Assembly (NCBI GenBank): GCA_024195265.1
Contig: JAJLRJ010000005.1
Coordinates: forward strand, 39,084,707-39,148,706
From: Dendrophyllia cribrosa
Lineage: Eukaryota; Cnidaria; Anthozoa; Scleractinia; Dendrophylliidae
DNA: 64,000 nt
Reading direction: 5' to 3'
Below are positions 44,845 through 55,732 of this stretch, one piece after another. Position 1 is the first letter of the stretch, and each line of letters opens with the position of its first letter. Position numbers and translations under genes: made by a program. Below the pieces are notes generated by a model. That model did not search any database. It was not told where the DNA came from and saw only the letters and a list, made by a program, of their open reading frames with translations.

Positions 44845-45525
44845 AACGTTTGAAATCAATTCATATTTAGCACGGTGCCTTCTCTGCATAGATTACTAAC
44901 CTAAGTTTAACAAGCTCTTTCAACGTTTGAAATCAATTCATATTTAGCACGGTGCCTTCTCTGCATAGATTACTAACCTAAGTTTAACAAGCTCTTTCAA
45001 CGTTTGAAATCAATTCATATTTAGCACGGTTCCTTCTCTGCATAGATTACTAACCTAAGAATAACAAGCTCTTCCAACGTTTGAAATCAATTCATATTTA
45101 GCACGGTTTGTTCTCTGCATAGATTACTAACCCAAGAATAACAAGCTCTTTCAACGTTTGAAATCAATTCATCATACTTAATTTAGCACGGTGCCTTCTC
45201 TGCGTAGATTACTTAGCTAAGTTTAACAAGCTCTTCCAACGTTTGAAATCAATTCATATTTAGCACGGTTCCTTCTCTGCATAGATTACTAACCTAAGTT
45301 TAACAAGCTCTTTCAACGTTTGAAAGCAATTCATATTTAGCACGGTGCCTTCTCTGCATAGATTACTAACCTAAGAATAACAAGGTCTTTCAACGTTTGA
45401 AATCAATTAATCATATTTAATTTAGCACGGTGCCTTCTCTGCGTAGATTACTTAGCTAAGTTTAACAAGCTCTTTCAACGTTTGAAATCAATTCATATTT
45501 AGGACGGTGACTTCTCCGTATAGAT
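44845..45525 (+). repeat. 77-bp satellite, about 9 monomers
   Basis: Monomer AACGTTTGAAATCAATTCAT, ATTTAGCACGGTGCCTTCTC, TGCATAGATTACTAACCTAA, GTTTAACAAGCTCTTTC. Two monomers (about 45156 and 45393) share an 8-10 bp insertion (ATCATATTTAATTTAGC) and TGCGTAGATTACTTAGC. This suggests a higher-order period of about three monomers. Confidence 0.92.
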
Positions 45526-45679
45526 TCGTATGCTTATGCAAACAATGACGTCGGCAAAGATTCGCCTATAAAAGTGTCAAGTACAAGCCTGAATATTGCT
45601 AAATTGCGCCGAGTATAATCAATTTCACTCATAAGGTTGCGATCTGCATGGCTCTAAATTTTGTTTCGAGTTTTAACTG

Positions 45680-45762
45680 TCCGTAAACATTTGTATAGAT
45701 TTATTTATTATACAGGGCTGAATGGGATACCCTGTTTTTAAATAAAGTTTGATTGATTGATT
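45680..45762 (+). repeat. retroelement 3'-tail-like end (TTGA repeats)
   Basis: TATACAGGGCTGAATGGGAT, ACCCTGTTTTTAAATAAAGT, TTGATTGATTGATT. A short hairpin, AATAAA and a (TTGA)n tail resemble LINE or SINE 3' ends; the body is not identified. Confidence 0.45.
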
Positions 45763-46345
45763 TAACTAGATTTGTCAGTGTAGGCCGTTATTACGGTTTG
45801 CAGATAAGGATTGTCAAAGAATATGCTGCCAGGGTCGTATCTTTTGTCTCATGTTTGACGATTTATCAGATTTCACTTGTACTTGTCATTTCAATCAGCA
45901 ATAGTTTTCATTGACTTAGTCTGCAGATGAAACGTTCTACATTTTGCGTTCAAGCACATTTGTTATATCTGTGTTGCACTGTCTCAGTACTTAAAGGCAA
46001 TTTCCACGGTACAAGTTTGCTGACAACAGACTTGATGATTGTTTTATTATAAATCAAAGAGCCAAAATCGTAGGTATTTCTGATCGATTTACGATTGTTT
46101 AAAATCAAAGTTTCCAAATCCACGAAAAATTCTAATGTTGTTTGTAGCAGTCAAAAGCAAGTTGTGCCGTGGACAGGGTTTTCAAGAACAAAACAACTAG
46201 ACCTTTTTGCTTTTGAAAAAAAAATCTGTAACTATTCAGTACAATTCTTTCAGCGATTTCTGAAAAACTGATTTTTAATTGTCAATTGCTTATTAAAAAG
46301 CTTTACACTCAACTTGTTCAAATCTTTTTTGCATGTACAATGTTG

Positions 46346-46706
46346 ATGACGTGGTAAACGCTGTTCAAATTTCTGCAATTTTCCCGCCAAAAGACTTAGA
46401 AAAATACCGGGCGCCCAAAATACGCATGCGCCGGTTTTTTTTATAATTTTTCAAAGCTACTTCTTAATATTCAATAATGTTGTATTTAATAAATAACTAC
46501 AAGTCAACAATAAAAGCTTAAAACAGTTGTTTCAGTTTTATTGATATCTTTATTCTCTTATTTATATTTTACAATGCTTTTTCAATATCTTAATTAGATA
46601 AGTAAAAATCATTTAACTAATTAAAGGTGTGACAAAATTTTTCTTCAAAAATATACTAAGTCTTTTGGCGGGAAAATTTATGAAAATTTGCACAGCGTTT
46701 CCCCTG
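46346..46706. mobile_element. MITE with 50-bp TIRs
   Basis: GGTAAACGCTGTTCAAATTT and CCCGCCAAAAGACTTAG are mirrored by CTAAGTCTTTTGGCGGG and GCACAGCGTTTCC. No clear target duplication. The interior is AT-rich. Confidence 0.65.
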
Positions 46707-46801
46707 ACAACAATTTAAACCAAAAATAATCGAGGGGCACTCTTTGAAAATTTTTAAATAAAAAAGTATGCAATATCTCGTGCAAAAAGCCTCAAATTTA
46801 A

Positions 46802-47048
46802 CGCTGGTTTTCACAAGCAACAGAAGTATAAGCACAAATATAAGAAAAACGAACATACTCTTTCTTCTTATATCATCCTCGATACGAATTAATGCGACAT
46901 AAACATAATCACAAGAAAAATGACCAAGTTTTTTCCTTGTGCCTATGCTTATACCGTGTCAATTCTTTCGAAGACAAAATAAGAACAACTAGTGTGTTCA
47001 TTCTTCATATGTTTGTACTAATATTTCTGTCGCCAGTGAAAACCAGCC
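46802..47048. mobile_element. TTAA MITE (CGCTGGTTTTCAC ends)
   Basis: TTAA at 46798-46801 and 47049-47052. Ends CGCTGGTTTTCACAAGC and GTCGCCAGTGAAAACCAGCC. The interior carries mirrored ATAAGCACAAxTATAAG/CTTATAC words and GCGACATAAACATAA. Weak inverted similarity continues outside the TTAA sites, so it may sit inside an older foldback. Confidence 0.75.
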
Positions 47049-47230
47049 TTAAATCTTCAAAATTCGTGCACGAAACACTGTATACATGGAAGATATTACA
47101 AGAAACATGGCAAGCTCGTGAAAATTAACGCTTAAGTTCTCTCATAGTAAAATGCGTTCTCTGGTAAACAAATTATTGGAAATTATGAGTCTTCGACAGA
47201 CAAAATGAAACGTAAAAAATGTTTTGAATA

Positions 47231-47536
47231 TAGTGGGTAATTCGCATGTAAAAAGAATGTTCGGAAGGTTATATTTTCTCGGATGCGGGCATGAGTTGTT
47301 GTCAGCCTCAACAGTTTTGGCCGTGTGCCATGATTCCAGTGTCTTTCTGGTACGATAGTTTCCTTTGTCAATGATCTGACATTTCTAAAGAAAATAATCG
47401 TACCAGAAAGACACTCAGGAATCATGGCACACGGCCAAAACTGTTGAGGCTGACAACAACTCATGCCCGCTCCCGAGACAATATAACATCAAGTTTAGCT
47501 CTTCCGAACATTCTTATTCATGCGAATTACCCACTA
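47231..47536. mobile_element. young foldback MITE, arms nearly identical
   Basis: TAGTGGGTAATTCGCATG is mirrored by CATGCGAATTACCCACTA. Arms of about 120-140 bp (including CATGAGTTGTTGTCAGCCTC, AACAGTTTTGGCCGTGTGCC) match almost perfectly. The main difference is a roughly 17-bp extra segment in the right arm (about 47480-47500). The loop is only about 40 bp. TA is a plausible target duplication. Confidence 0.85.
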
Positions 47537-47764
47537 TATTAAAAAAAAAAATTACATATCATTTCATCACACATTTTTAACTGTCGAAAGCTCGTAGTTT
47601 ATCTATTAAGTAATGTTTGCTTCTGATTTTATTCGATACTAGACATTTTGAGATGTTTCATAGCTTGCCATGTTGCTTTTAATAACAAGACCTTTTAACT
47701 GTTGGCTAGTTTTCTTTGTAGCACAAAAACAATTGACTGAAATTACCTAGACTAAACACCAAAA

Positions 47765-48300
47765 TTATCTTTTGCTAAGACTGGAGCAAGTGAATTAATT
47801 TAGAACATTCAACAAACAATTGCTTGGCTCCATTTTCTTTTCAGGAAATCGAATATTGCATGAGCTCAGTTTATCAAAAAGAATAACGTTTGCTAAATTC
47901 AGTTCGGAGCAATTGAAATAATTTAGAACATTTAACAGACAATTGTTTGGCTCCATATGCTTTGTAGAAATCAGGGAGCTGAGTTGGCGCCCAATTCTTT
48001 AAAAAAATTAAAGTTTGCTAAAATTGGAGCAAGTGAAATAATTTGGCACATTCAACAGACAATTGCTTGGCCCCAATTTTTTTAAAAGAATGAACGTTTG
48101 CTAATATTGGAGCAAGTGAAATAATTTGGCGCATTCAACAGACAATTGCTTGGCTCCATTTTCTTTGTAGAAATCAGTGAGCTGTGTTGGCGACCAATTT
48201 TTTAAAAGAATGAACGTTTGCTAATATTGGAGCAAGTGAAATAATTTGGCACATTCAATAGACAATTGCTTGGCTCCATTTTCTTTCAAGAGATCTTGTT
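47765..48300 (+). repeat. tandem repeat, 91-122 bp units, 5 copies
   Basis: Each unit has TTTGCTAAxATTGGAGCAAG, TGAAATAATTTGGCACATTC, AACAGACAATTGCTTGGCTC, CATTTTCTTT and most have AGAAATCAGxGAGCTGxGTT. Unit starts near 47772, 47890, 48006, 48096 and 48218. The core also appears singly at 50125-50180 and 51777-51835. Confidence 0.85.
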
Positions 48301-49080
48301 GTACACTTGACCAATTTATCAAAACCAAACTAAAATATATTTCATCCTGTGCTACATCGAATGCCAACAGAAAAAGGTCTTTTCCTCCACTTACTACTTA
48401 CTTACCCACCTACTAAATATAATAGAGCCCATTTATAATACCCAATGTCTGGTTTTAAGCATTACCCTAAAAATATTTCTTTTTGTCAGTTGCAATTTAT
48501 TACAAAAAAAACATAAATGGCCTAAATCAAATCAAGGTTATACAGACCATGATAATAATAACCAAAGTTGCTCTTTTATCTCCTAAGTTAACGCCACATT
48601 ATTCTTTGTAAAAAAAACTGTGCGACTGAATTAATTATATTTTGTTTGGTGTGCAACTTGTTCAAACAAACAATGCAGGAGTTGACGTTTTTACCGAATG
48701 TTTTACAATCACGAGAAAAACAAAGGAAACCAATATGCCAGTAGTATGAGAGTTTTCAATTTATTTTCTCCAGTTTTATAGATCCAAAACATCATTGCAA
48801 AAGCACCTCTCTTAAAGAGGATGGTAACCCTGTGACATAGTTGCTGATTTTTTAGATTCCTAATGGTTTGAGAGTTTAAATCGAGCAACCAAACAAAAAA
48901 CTTTGGTGAAAAAAGGCTAACTAAACTGTAAATGATTTGTTTGAAGAGTTCATGCAGTTGACTTCGAAACATTATCTGTTGTTCTTCCTCAAAGGACAGC
49001 TTTTGTTTTTGTTTTTTTTTGGTCTGTATAACAGGTCTATTTTGCAGTACAGGTTAGTGTAGTTCTAAAAACAACTGCGC
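48301..49080. other. nothing recognised
   Basis: AT-rich. The 87-residue minus-strand ORF at 48709-48972 has no family resemblance. Confidence 0.35.
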
Positions 49081-49085
49081 GGTTG

Positions 49086-49133
49086 TTGACAATGACTGAC
49101 GCTTCGACAACCCGAGCAGAAGTCATCTCAGCG
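49086..49133 (-). ncRNA. degenerate hammerhead-like motif
   Basis: The minus strand reads CTGAGATGACTTCTGCTCGG then GTTGTCGAAGCGTCAGTC: a CUGA-GA core (one base short), a GAC/GTC-closed stem II, GAAG in place of GAAA and a GUC triplet. It sits beside repeat sequence of the type found in Penelope-like terminal repeats. Probably inactive. Confidence 0.25.
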
Positions 49134-49975
49134 TCATGTGAATTGTAAACTGTCAGTTGGTAGTATTAACGTCTGACTGTTTAGACTCAAGTCAGTGATT
49201 GGTGCGTTTCCATCCGTGTAATTTTGGTCGGTGTTTCTGTTGGCATCGGTTGGTTTGTTCTAGAGTGAGTCGTTTGTAGCAGTCCGTACTGCAGGTAACG
49301 CATTCAGCAGAGTCCCAGTAAATTGTGTGATTGTTGACATCACCATTTTTTCGTCGCTTGTTTGTGTTCAGTCAGTCAGTCGTATGTTCAAATTCCTGGA
49401 AGTCGCAGCGTGTGACCTTGTATACTGCTCCTTTAATATCGGTCTCTTGGTTTGTCTGCGTAAAGTAGTACTTTACACGACTCTGAAGATGTCTTCCGCT
49501 CAAGTTATAAAAATTTCAGTTATTGTCAACAACAACAACTGTTGTTGTTTTTTCAGAACTACACTAACCCGGACGATTACACTCGACGATTAAACACTAT
49601 TCACAATCGAAAATATCGGCTTTCCTCAAAACCAGACATCAGGGCTTTATAAACTAAGCTCCTAAATATACGTATGATCGACAAGAGAACACAGGCACTC
49701 AATCTCAGGAAAAAGCTTGCCATTTAAAACCTAATATTCTTTTAGCATTTGCGATTAAGCATGAATAATTTTCCGTGGATTAAAGAAAAAAAAGTGAAAA
49801 AGAAAACGCGCAACATGTAAAAGCCTTTGTTCTCTTGTCAATCAGTCGATGTAGGGAACTTGTGAATAATTGTAACTAGGAGGCACTGATAGGCTACAAG
49901 TGTCTTTAAATACATATTGTACTCCCAATTGATTCCATGTTTAACCGATTCCAAGCTTTAATTAAATTAAAAAAT
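49134..49975. other. dispersed-repeat-like sequence, no gene
   Basis: Contains a short ACAACAACAACTGTTGTTGTT palindrome at about 49529. Possibly the rest of a Penelope-like terminal repeat. Nothing coding. Confidence 0.35.
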
Positions 49976-51920
49976 TATTCAAGAAAATTTGCTTCTAAAT
50001 TAAATGAAATAATTTTGAAAATGGAATTTATTTTTTAACAGCCAATTTCACCATTAAAAAAAATCATTTTTGACGTGTCCATTTTCTTTCTAGCGAAAGA
50101 TCGAATTGTGCACGAGCCCAATCTTGGAGCAAGTAAAATGATTTAGAGTTTTCAACATACAATTGTTTGGCTCCATTTTTAACACAACACCAAACTTTGG
50201 TTAAATTGAAAAATAATTCAATAAAAGTCGCCTTCTCAATTAAGGTGGCTCGACTGGATATTTTTGGGGCAATACCCCCCAAGTTTGAGCATCAACTACG
50301 ACGCCATTAACAATGCTATGGAAAAACGGTCACCACAGCTGTATTAGATAAAGATGAAAATTTGTTAAGACCGGTGTTGTATTAACATCGGAGTTGCCAT
50401 AGCAACGTAATGACGCCATGACGTGTTTTACTTGCCGTCTTATTTCTCGGCACCAGGAGGTGTTTTCGGTAATCGCTTAAGGGAGCTTGTACCATCAAGT
50501 TTCATATACACGTGCACAACTTTAGCAAAAAAACTCGTTTGCATCGAACAGAACGCTCGAATGCTTTCCGAAGAATTTTCCGAAACATGCTAATAACTGG
50601 CTTGAGAATTGCAATAACATTACGCACTCGATGTCACGCTATTACGTAGGTCTAGACTTTTATCCTGCTCTGTTGTTCTGTGGAATAATCCTTTTTTGTT
50701 TTCTGGACAGTATAGAGACCCTGGGCAAGGCTGCATTACAGCTTAATAGCGTGACATCGAGTGCGTAATGTTGTTACAATTCTCAAGCCAGTTATTAGCA
50801 TATTTCGGAAAATTCTTCGGAAAGCAATCGAGCGTTGTGCACGTGCATATAGAACTTGAAAACAATACCCGTGAATAATGAGGACGCTCACTTGTAAACA
50901 CAAAATCTGCGGGAAAAAATTGGTACATTGGAGGCCCTAAAAATTGGTTCATTGCAGGCCCTATTTTATTCGGCCCTTACATAATTTCAATGTCCTTGAA
51001 ACTTGCAGGCCACATAAATTGATGATTAACTCCAGATTATCAAATTTTAATAACAATTTATCAAGCGGTTTCCAAATTATCATCACATTTGTAGGCGTAG
51101 ACCAAATTACATACCAAAATGTCAACAAGAGCATCTGAACGCACGCCAATCAAATCCTTTTTTCCTTGCAATCGGCCAAAGCAACCCCCCTCATTTGTTA
51201 ACACACGATCTCAGATGAAATCAAAGTACTATGAGATGAAACTTCATACCCAAAGCGCATCGTTTTCTTTAGATATGAGCCAATTATGTCGATAGTATGT
51301 TTTTCGCTGTATTTATAATCCCCAAAACTTCATCCCAAAAAATTTCTAAAACGCTCTTTTGGAATTTGTTCAATCTTTGCCATAATCGAGGCGGCTATGG
51401 GAGGTACAAGTTCCCTTAAGCGATTACCAAAAACACCTCCTGTTGCCGAGAAACAGGACGGCAAGTAAAACACGTTATGGCGTCATTGCGTTGCTAGGCA
51501 ACTCCGATGTTAATATAACACTGGTCTTAACAAATTTTCATCTTTATCTAATACAGCTGTGGTGACCGTTTTTCAATTTCCGTAGCATTGTTAATAGTGT
51601 CGTAGTTAATGCTCAAACTTGGGGAGTATCGCCCTCAAAAATATCCAGTCGAGCCACCTTAACTAAAACAATTTTGAAATAAAAGTTATTTTATAACAGC
51701 CAATTTCACCATAGAAAAAAAAATTGACGTGTCCATTTTCATTCTAGCGATAGATCGAATTGTGCACGAGCCCAAGTTTGGAGCAAAGGAAACAATTTAG
51801 AGTTTTCAACATACAACTGCTTGGCTCCATCTTTAACACGCTGCCAGACTTTTGTTAACTTGAAAAATGATTGAATAAAAATTTTCCCTTCTAAATTGAC
51901 TGAAATGTTTTTCATCTTGT
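49976..51920 (+). repeat. 265-bp tandem unit split by a TTAA element
   Basis: AACAGCCAATTTCACCAT, TTGACGTGTCCATTTTC, TAGATCGAATTGTGCACGAG-like sequence, TTGGAGCAA and CAACATACAAxTGxTTGGCTC occur in the same order at about 50037-50240 and 51695-51900. The two units are in tandem with the 50244-51658 element inserted at their junction. Confidence 0.75.
50244..51658. mobile_element. 1.4-kb TTAA foldback element with a second internal foldback
   Basis: TTAA at 50240-50243 and 51659-51662. Ends GGTGGCTCGACTGGATATTT and AAATATCCAGTCGAGCCACC. Outer arms are about 260 bp (50244-50505, 51400-51658). An independent inner inverted repeat lies at about 50545-50655 and 50735-50850 (GCACTCGATGTCACGCTATT in opposite orientations). 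No transposase. A lone arm of the same family is at 59500-59695. Confidence 0.85.
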
Positions 51921-52478
51921 TTTTGCAAACTCACGAATTTGTGGTCAAAATGCAAACTTGAAGATAATGGAAATATTTCATTCTGAGCATCTAGTTTATA
52001 CCAAATCGTACAATTTCAAAGTATAAAATTATCAAGGAAAAACTATGAAACAATATTTGGAACAGCCAATATGACCATGGAAACAAATAATTTGATGTTG
52101 ATACCTGTCAGTGCCACCTTAAAAATACAAAAACCCACTTTATCAACTGAAAACGTTTATACCTACACGCTGAGCGATCGACCAAACAAAATCCTATTTT
52201 CTTTGTTAGTGAAGTTTCGTAAGCAATTATATTACATTTTGACATTCCTTTTGCATAAAAATATGTTCACGAAACAAAATAAAAACAAGCTGTAAACTGA
52301 ATCGTCAACTGTATAAATCAAACGATCGCTCAACGCCCAAATGGTGGCTGCGATTAAACTTCTCAGAAGTTATTTTACCTAAGACCTTCCTCCCATTGCA
52401 AAACCTATGCTGATTTGCCGGTTTGTTCAGACAATTAGCAGCCAGTACGCGATCCAGCAAAATGAATTAATTTCAATA
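51921..52478. other. nothing recognised
   Basis: AT-rich, no coding or repeat structure that I can support. Confidence 0.35.
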
Positions 52479-52561
52479 CCCCCTCCCCTCCCCTCCCCTC
52501 CCCTCCCCTCCCCTCCCCTCCCCTCCCCTCCCCTCCCCTCCCCTCCCCTCCCCCCCTCCCC
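52479..52561. repeat. (CCCCT)n microsatellite
   Basis: About 15 CCCCT units. The proline-rich ORF across it is an artefact. Confidence 0.95.
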
Positions 52562-53061
52562 CGGTTCTTCATATCAATTTCATGAGTAGATTAAGTCAAT
52601 TGCAGTCAGATCCGAATTCGCTCTTCCACGAAATCATACCATTGGATACTAATACAAACAAAAGTATTTGCCCATGTTCAGCCACCATTTGTACAAAAAA
52701 TATATACGAGATAACAAGGTTCTTATCTTTGAAGAGATCCTTCTTGCTTTGTCCATTCCAGTTTGTCCTCTTGTCTTGTTTTTCAGCCCTCCATTTTCCT
52801 GATTTTTATGTTCTTTGAAGGTTAAAGGTTGAAGTTCCTGAAAAAACAAATGAATGATTGATAAGATAAATGTTCAATTTTTATTTTACAGACAACTAAG
52901 GTTTGAATTTTAGATGCATTGGATGTGATTTCCATCCGATAAGTTAACTGTCAACAATGAAAGAATAGAATAAATTGTTTCTAAACAAAACTTTAAGATC
53001 TTGTTTCAGCATTAGCTCCTGGTTGAACTAAACAGTTTTTTATTTTCAAAGTAGATGCAGC

Positions 53062-53373
53062 ATGGACAAAGTTAACCAGCTAGGCCAACTTCTTCGCTCA
53101 TTGCGCGATGAACGAAATAATAAAACGATAAAACGCGTTGTAAGACGAAGACAAGCTCAACGCACGTGTTCACTACACCGAGCAAACTTTTATACTCTTT
53201 TACTGAACAAAATTAATGTAACTTTTTTGCGAAGCGGTTCTTACCTTCGGTTGGAGTTGTGGGGCGACTTTTTCCTTGGCGGTACGTCTTCCCGAAGTCT
53301 TCAAAGTTGCCTCTTGAAACCCAAAACGTTTTCAAACTTGCGATACATCTTCACAGGAGCACGACCTGCTTGA
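53062..53373 (+). CDS. hypothetical ORF, 103 aa
   Basis: Opens MDKVNQLGQLLRSLRDERNN and KTIKRVVRRRQAQRTC, a basic helical segment, then less protein-like sequence ending GARPA. No domain recognised and no clear splice sites. It may be an exon of an unknown gene or a chance ORF. Confidence 0.2.
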   Translation: MDKVNQLGQLLRSLRDERNNKTIKRVVRRRQAQRTCSLHRANFYTLLLNKINVTFLRSGSYLRLELWGDFFLGGTSSRSLQSCLLKPKTFSNLRYIFTGARPA

Positions 53374-53620
53374 TTTGCGGCGAGCGCTGTGATTTTTTCA
53401 TGAATATTGATAAGAGACTTTAGCCAATCGCTGACAAATACGTCAAAGGTTAACAACGTTTGCACGCTTTTAGTCATGAAAGCTAAAATAAAGAAAGAAA
53501 AGAAAAACACTTGATAACAAAGTTTGCATTCAACATCTGAAGGATGTGCCAAGCAAAGGAAAACCAGACACAATTTTTTAAGCTGCTTCAATACAGTAGT
53601 GAGAGAGAAGAACATATTAA

Positions 53621-54080
53621 GTATTGTTCCACATAAGAACGATAGCAAACTTCATTGTTCCGCGGCATTAGCTCTTTTCCACATAGAATATCTTTGATTT
53701 CAAGATTGGAGGAGGAGCTGATGGTTAATAATTATATTTCATTATAAAAATAAAGAAAATCCATTTGCGTCAAATAAATTTAAGGAAATGTTCGTGCTTA
53801 ACCAATCAGAATAGCAGAAGACAATAGCTAATAATTTTGCTTCTTTGATGAAGTTCCCCAAATACAATTTCTTTTATAAATTGTATGTTGTGCGATTGGG
53901 TCTCAAATTACTTGAAACCTTAAAAACATTAGACAAAATGCACCTTGAACCTTAACTTTTTAGCGGTTTTTGAGTCTAGGCCAATGAGATCACTAGTTGT
54001 AACAATGAAAAATCTTGACATTCCATCGTGTTTGACATTTCATTGCCGTTCAGCGCTATCCTTCTTATGCGGATCATTAC
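53621..54080 (+). mobile_element. TTAA MITE, family K, copy 3
   Basis: TTAA at 53617-53620 and 54081-54084. Ends GTATTGTTCCACATAAGAAC and CTTATGCGGATCATTAC. Both target copies are intact. Confidence 0.85.
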
Positions 54081-54433
54081 TTAAACTTTTTGCATTTTGG
54101 ACGGCAGTGCGCATTTTGTTAAATTAACTAGCACGTTTCATTTTGTAACCCGACGGGAGGGACGGAATATTCATTAACCCAAGGGCGTAAAGCGATGAGG
54201 GTGGATGCCACCCCCTCTTAATCTTTTTAAATCAGTTTTCAGTGAATTTTATTCTGGGAGTTTAGGGCTCTTTCTTCGGACACATTTTGATGCATTTTTT
54301 TCGTACGGCACGTGATGTGGCCATCGCCTTGACAACCAATTTTTAATGGGCGTGTCGTCTAAAATGTCGAGTTTTCCTTGCTATTAACATAATTTCTTCC
54401 GGTTAGTTTCTTTGGTATCTGCACTTTTCCAGT

Positions 54434-55630
54434 CTATTGATTGAAAATTTCATTTTGGATCAATAGAGCTGATTATCTGGACTCAAATATCAATTTCCTT
54501 ACCAGACAAATACAGCGCGCTGCTGACATTCCCCGCAGACTTACTTTACAAGCCAAAGACACCAACAAACTCAAAAGTGAATACCTTTTATTACGACCTT
54601 TAATCCTTTACTTCCTCGCATCTCTAACATCATTAAAAAACATTATAATTTGCTACTCTCTTCTGAACGTTGTAAAAAAGCTTTTAAACATTTGCCTCTT
54701 GTAGCCTTCAGATGCTTCCCTAACCTCCGGGAGGGGGGGGGGGAATACTCTGCAAATGTTTGATATATATTTCAATGTAACCGCTGTAATTTACAATATA
54801 TTGGAGAGGCTAAACGACGCTTAAAAGGCAGATTTAATGAACACCCCCCCCCCCCCCCCCCCAGGGGGGGAGGGGGTACTCGGCAAATTTTTGGGCGGGG
54901 ATGTGCCGCTGGGACTCTGAGACCCTTAACCTATACTAGACCATTTTAGCTGAATTTGGCAACCCTATTCTAGACTAAACACCGAACCTACCTAAAACGA
55001 ACCTAAACCCTACCCTATCCTAGACCTATTCCAGGCTCGCTATTTTCCAGAAACTCGTTCACAATCATAGTCTAAGATGCCAGGGGTCAGTAAAAATGCC
55101 GTAAACGGCCCGCCGTACCGATTTATAAATGCCATTTGCCAGTAAAACCTAGTCTAGACAAAATTCTTCACGCAACTAGTCAGTTTCGCGGAAAATAATA
55201 CCCTTTTCTAGACCAAAAACCTCTGATTACTATACCCTATCCCAAACTAAACTGCCTGAAAACCATACCCTTCACAGCGGCACATACCTATATAGCTCAT
55301 ATATGGAGCGTACTATAGTTAATCTTAACAACAAGTCTAAACCTACTAAGCCGCCGAACATTTTCTCTCCTCTCCTAACATTGTCATGCAACTAATCCCC
55401 ATTGAAAAAATTTTCTCTAACCGAGACTCAATACGTAAGACCAAAGAAGTTTTTTTTAATTTCAAAAGGCAGAGCACTTACTTATTCCTCGCGGCCTCAA
55501 CATTCGCGAAGAAACATACTAATTATTCACTTTTGTATTAGTTTCCTTTCATTGTTTTCTGTATATTTTTCATTATCAGCTAGTTTTATTTCTGTCTATC
55601 AATGTTATTTTTTCTAGGCGTAGCCCTACG
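54434..55630 (+). pseudogene. Penelope-like element, 3' coding end with GIY-YIG remnant
   Basis: Pieces in order: DYLDSNINFLTRQIQRAADI, a decayed 'PLxLxxxxSLxSLKNII' region, CNRCNLQYIGEAKRRLKGRF-NEH (the YIG-like core of a GIY-YIG endonuclease, 54770-54843), then after the 54861-55312 insertion MQLIPIEKIFSNRDSIRKTK. RT-end, GIY-YIG and 'IPxExIxxNRDSIRKxRE' is the C-terminal order of Penelope-like retroelements. Frameshifts throughout. Confidence 0.75.
54861..55312. mobile_element. MITE, CCxGGGGG/GTACTC family, third copy, in Penelope remnant
   Basis: The interior matches 118-547 (GACCATTTTAGCTGAATTT, CAACCCTATxCTAGACTAAA, CACCGAA). The left end follows a poly-C tract (54844-54860). The right end is eroded near GGAGCGTAC. 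It interrupts the GIY-YIG reading frame after RFNEH. Confidence 0.7.
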
Positions 55631-55689
55631 TATTTCCGTTGTTACGTATACATGTCAAGTATATATAGAAAGCCAATGTTAATTCTACC

Positions 55690-55732
55690 TCAGTGAAGAA
55701 GGCTGGTTTGGCCAGCCGAAATATAGTACACC
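55690..55732 (+). ncRNA. hammerhead-like motif at Penelope 3' side
   Basis: AGTGAAGAAGGCTGGTTTGG then CCAGCCGAAATATAGTAC: a UGAAGA core half, a six-base-pair GGCTGG/CCAGCC stem II and an intact GAAA. The residue equivalent to C3 is G, and the cleavage triplet is not clear. Its position just downstream of the Penelope ORF end is where such ribozymes are expected. Confidence 0.3.

Noticed and set aside
44845..45525. Regularly spaced 77-bp repeats as a CRISPR-like array
   Set aside because: The units are contiguous with no unique spacers, and the genome is eukaryotic. Plain satellite.
52407..52589. Proline/serine-rich ORF
   Set aside because: Produced by the (CCCCT)n microsatellite.
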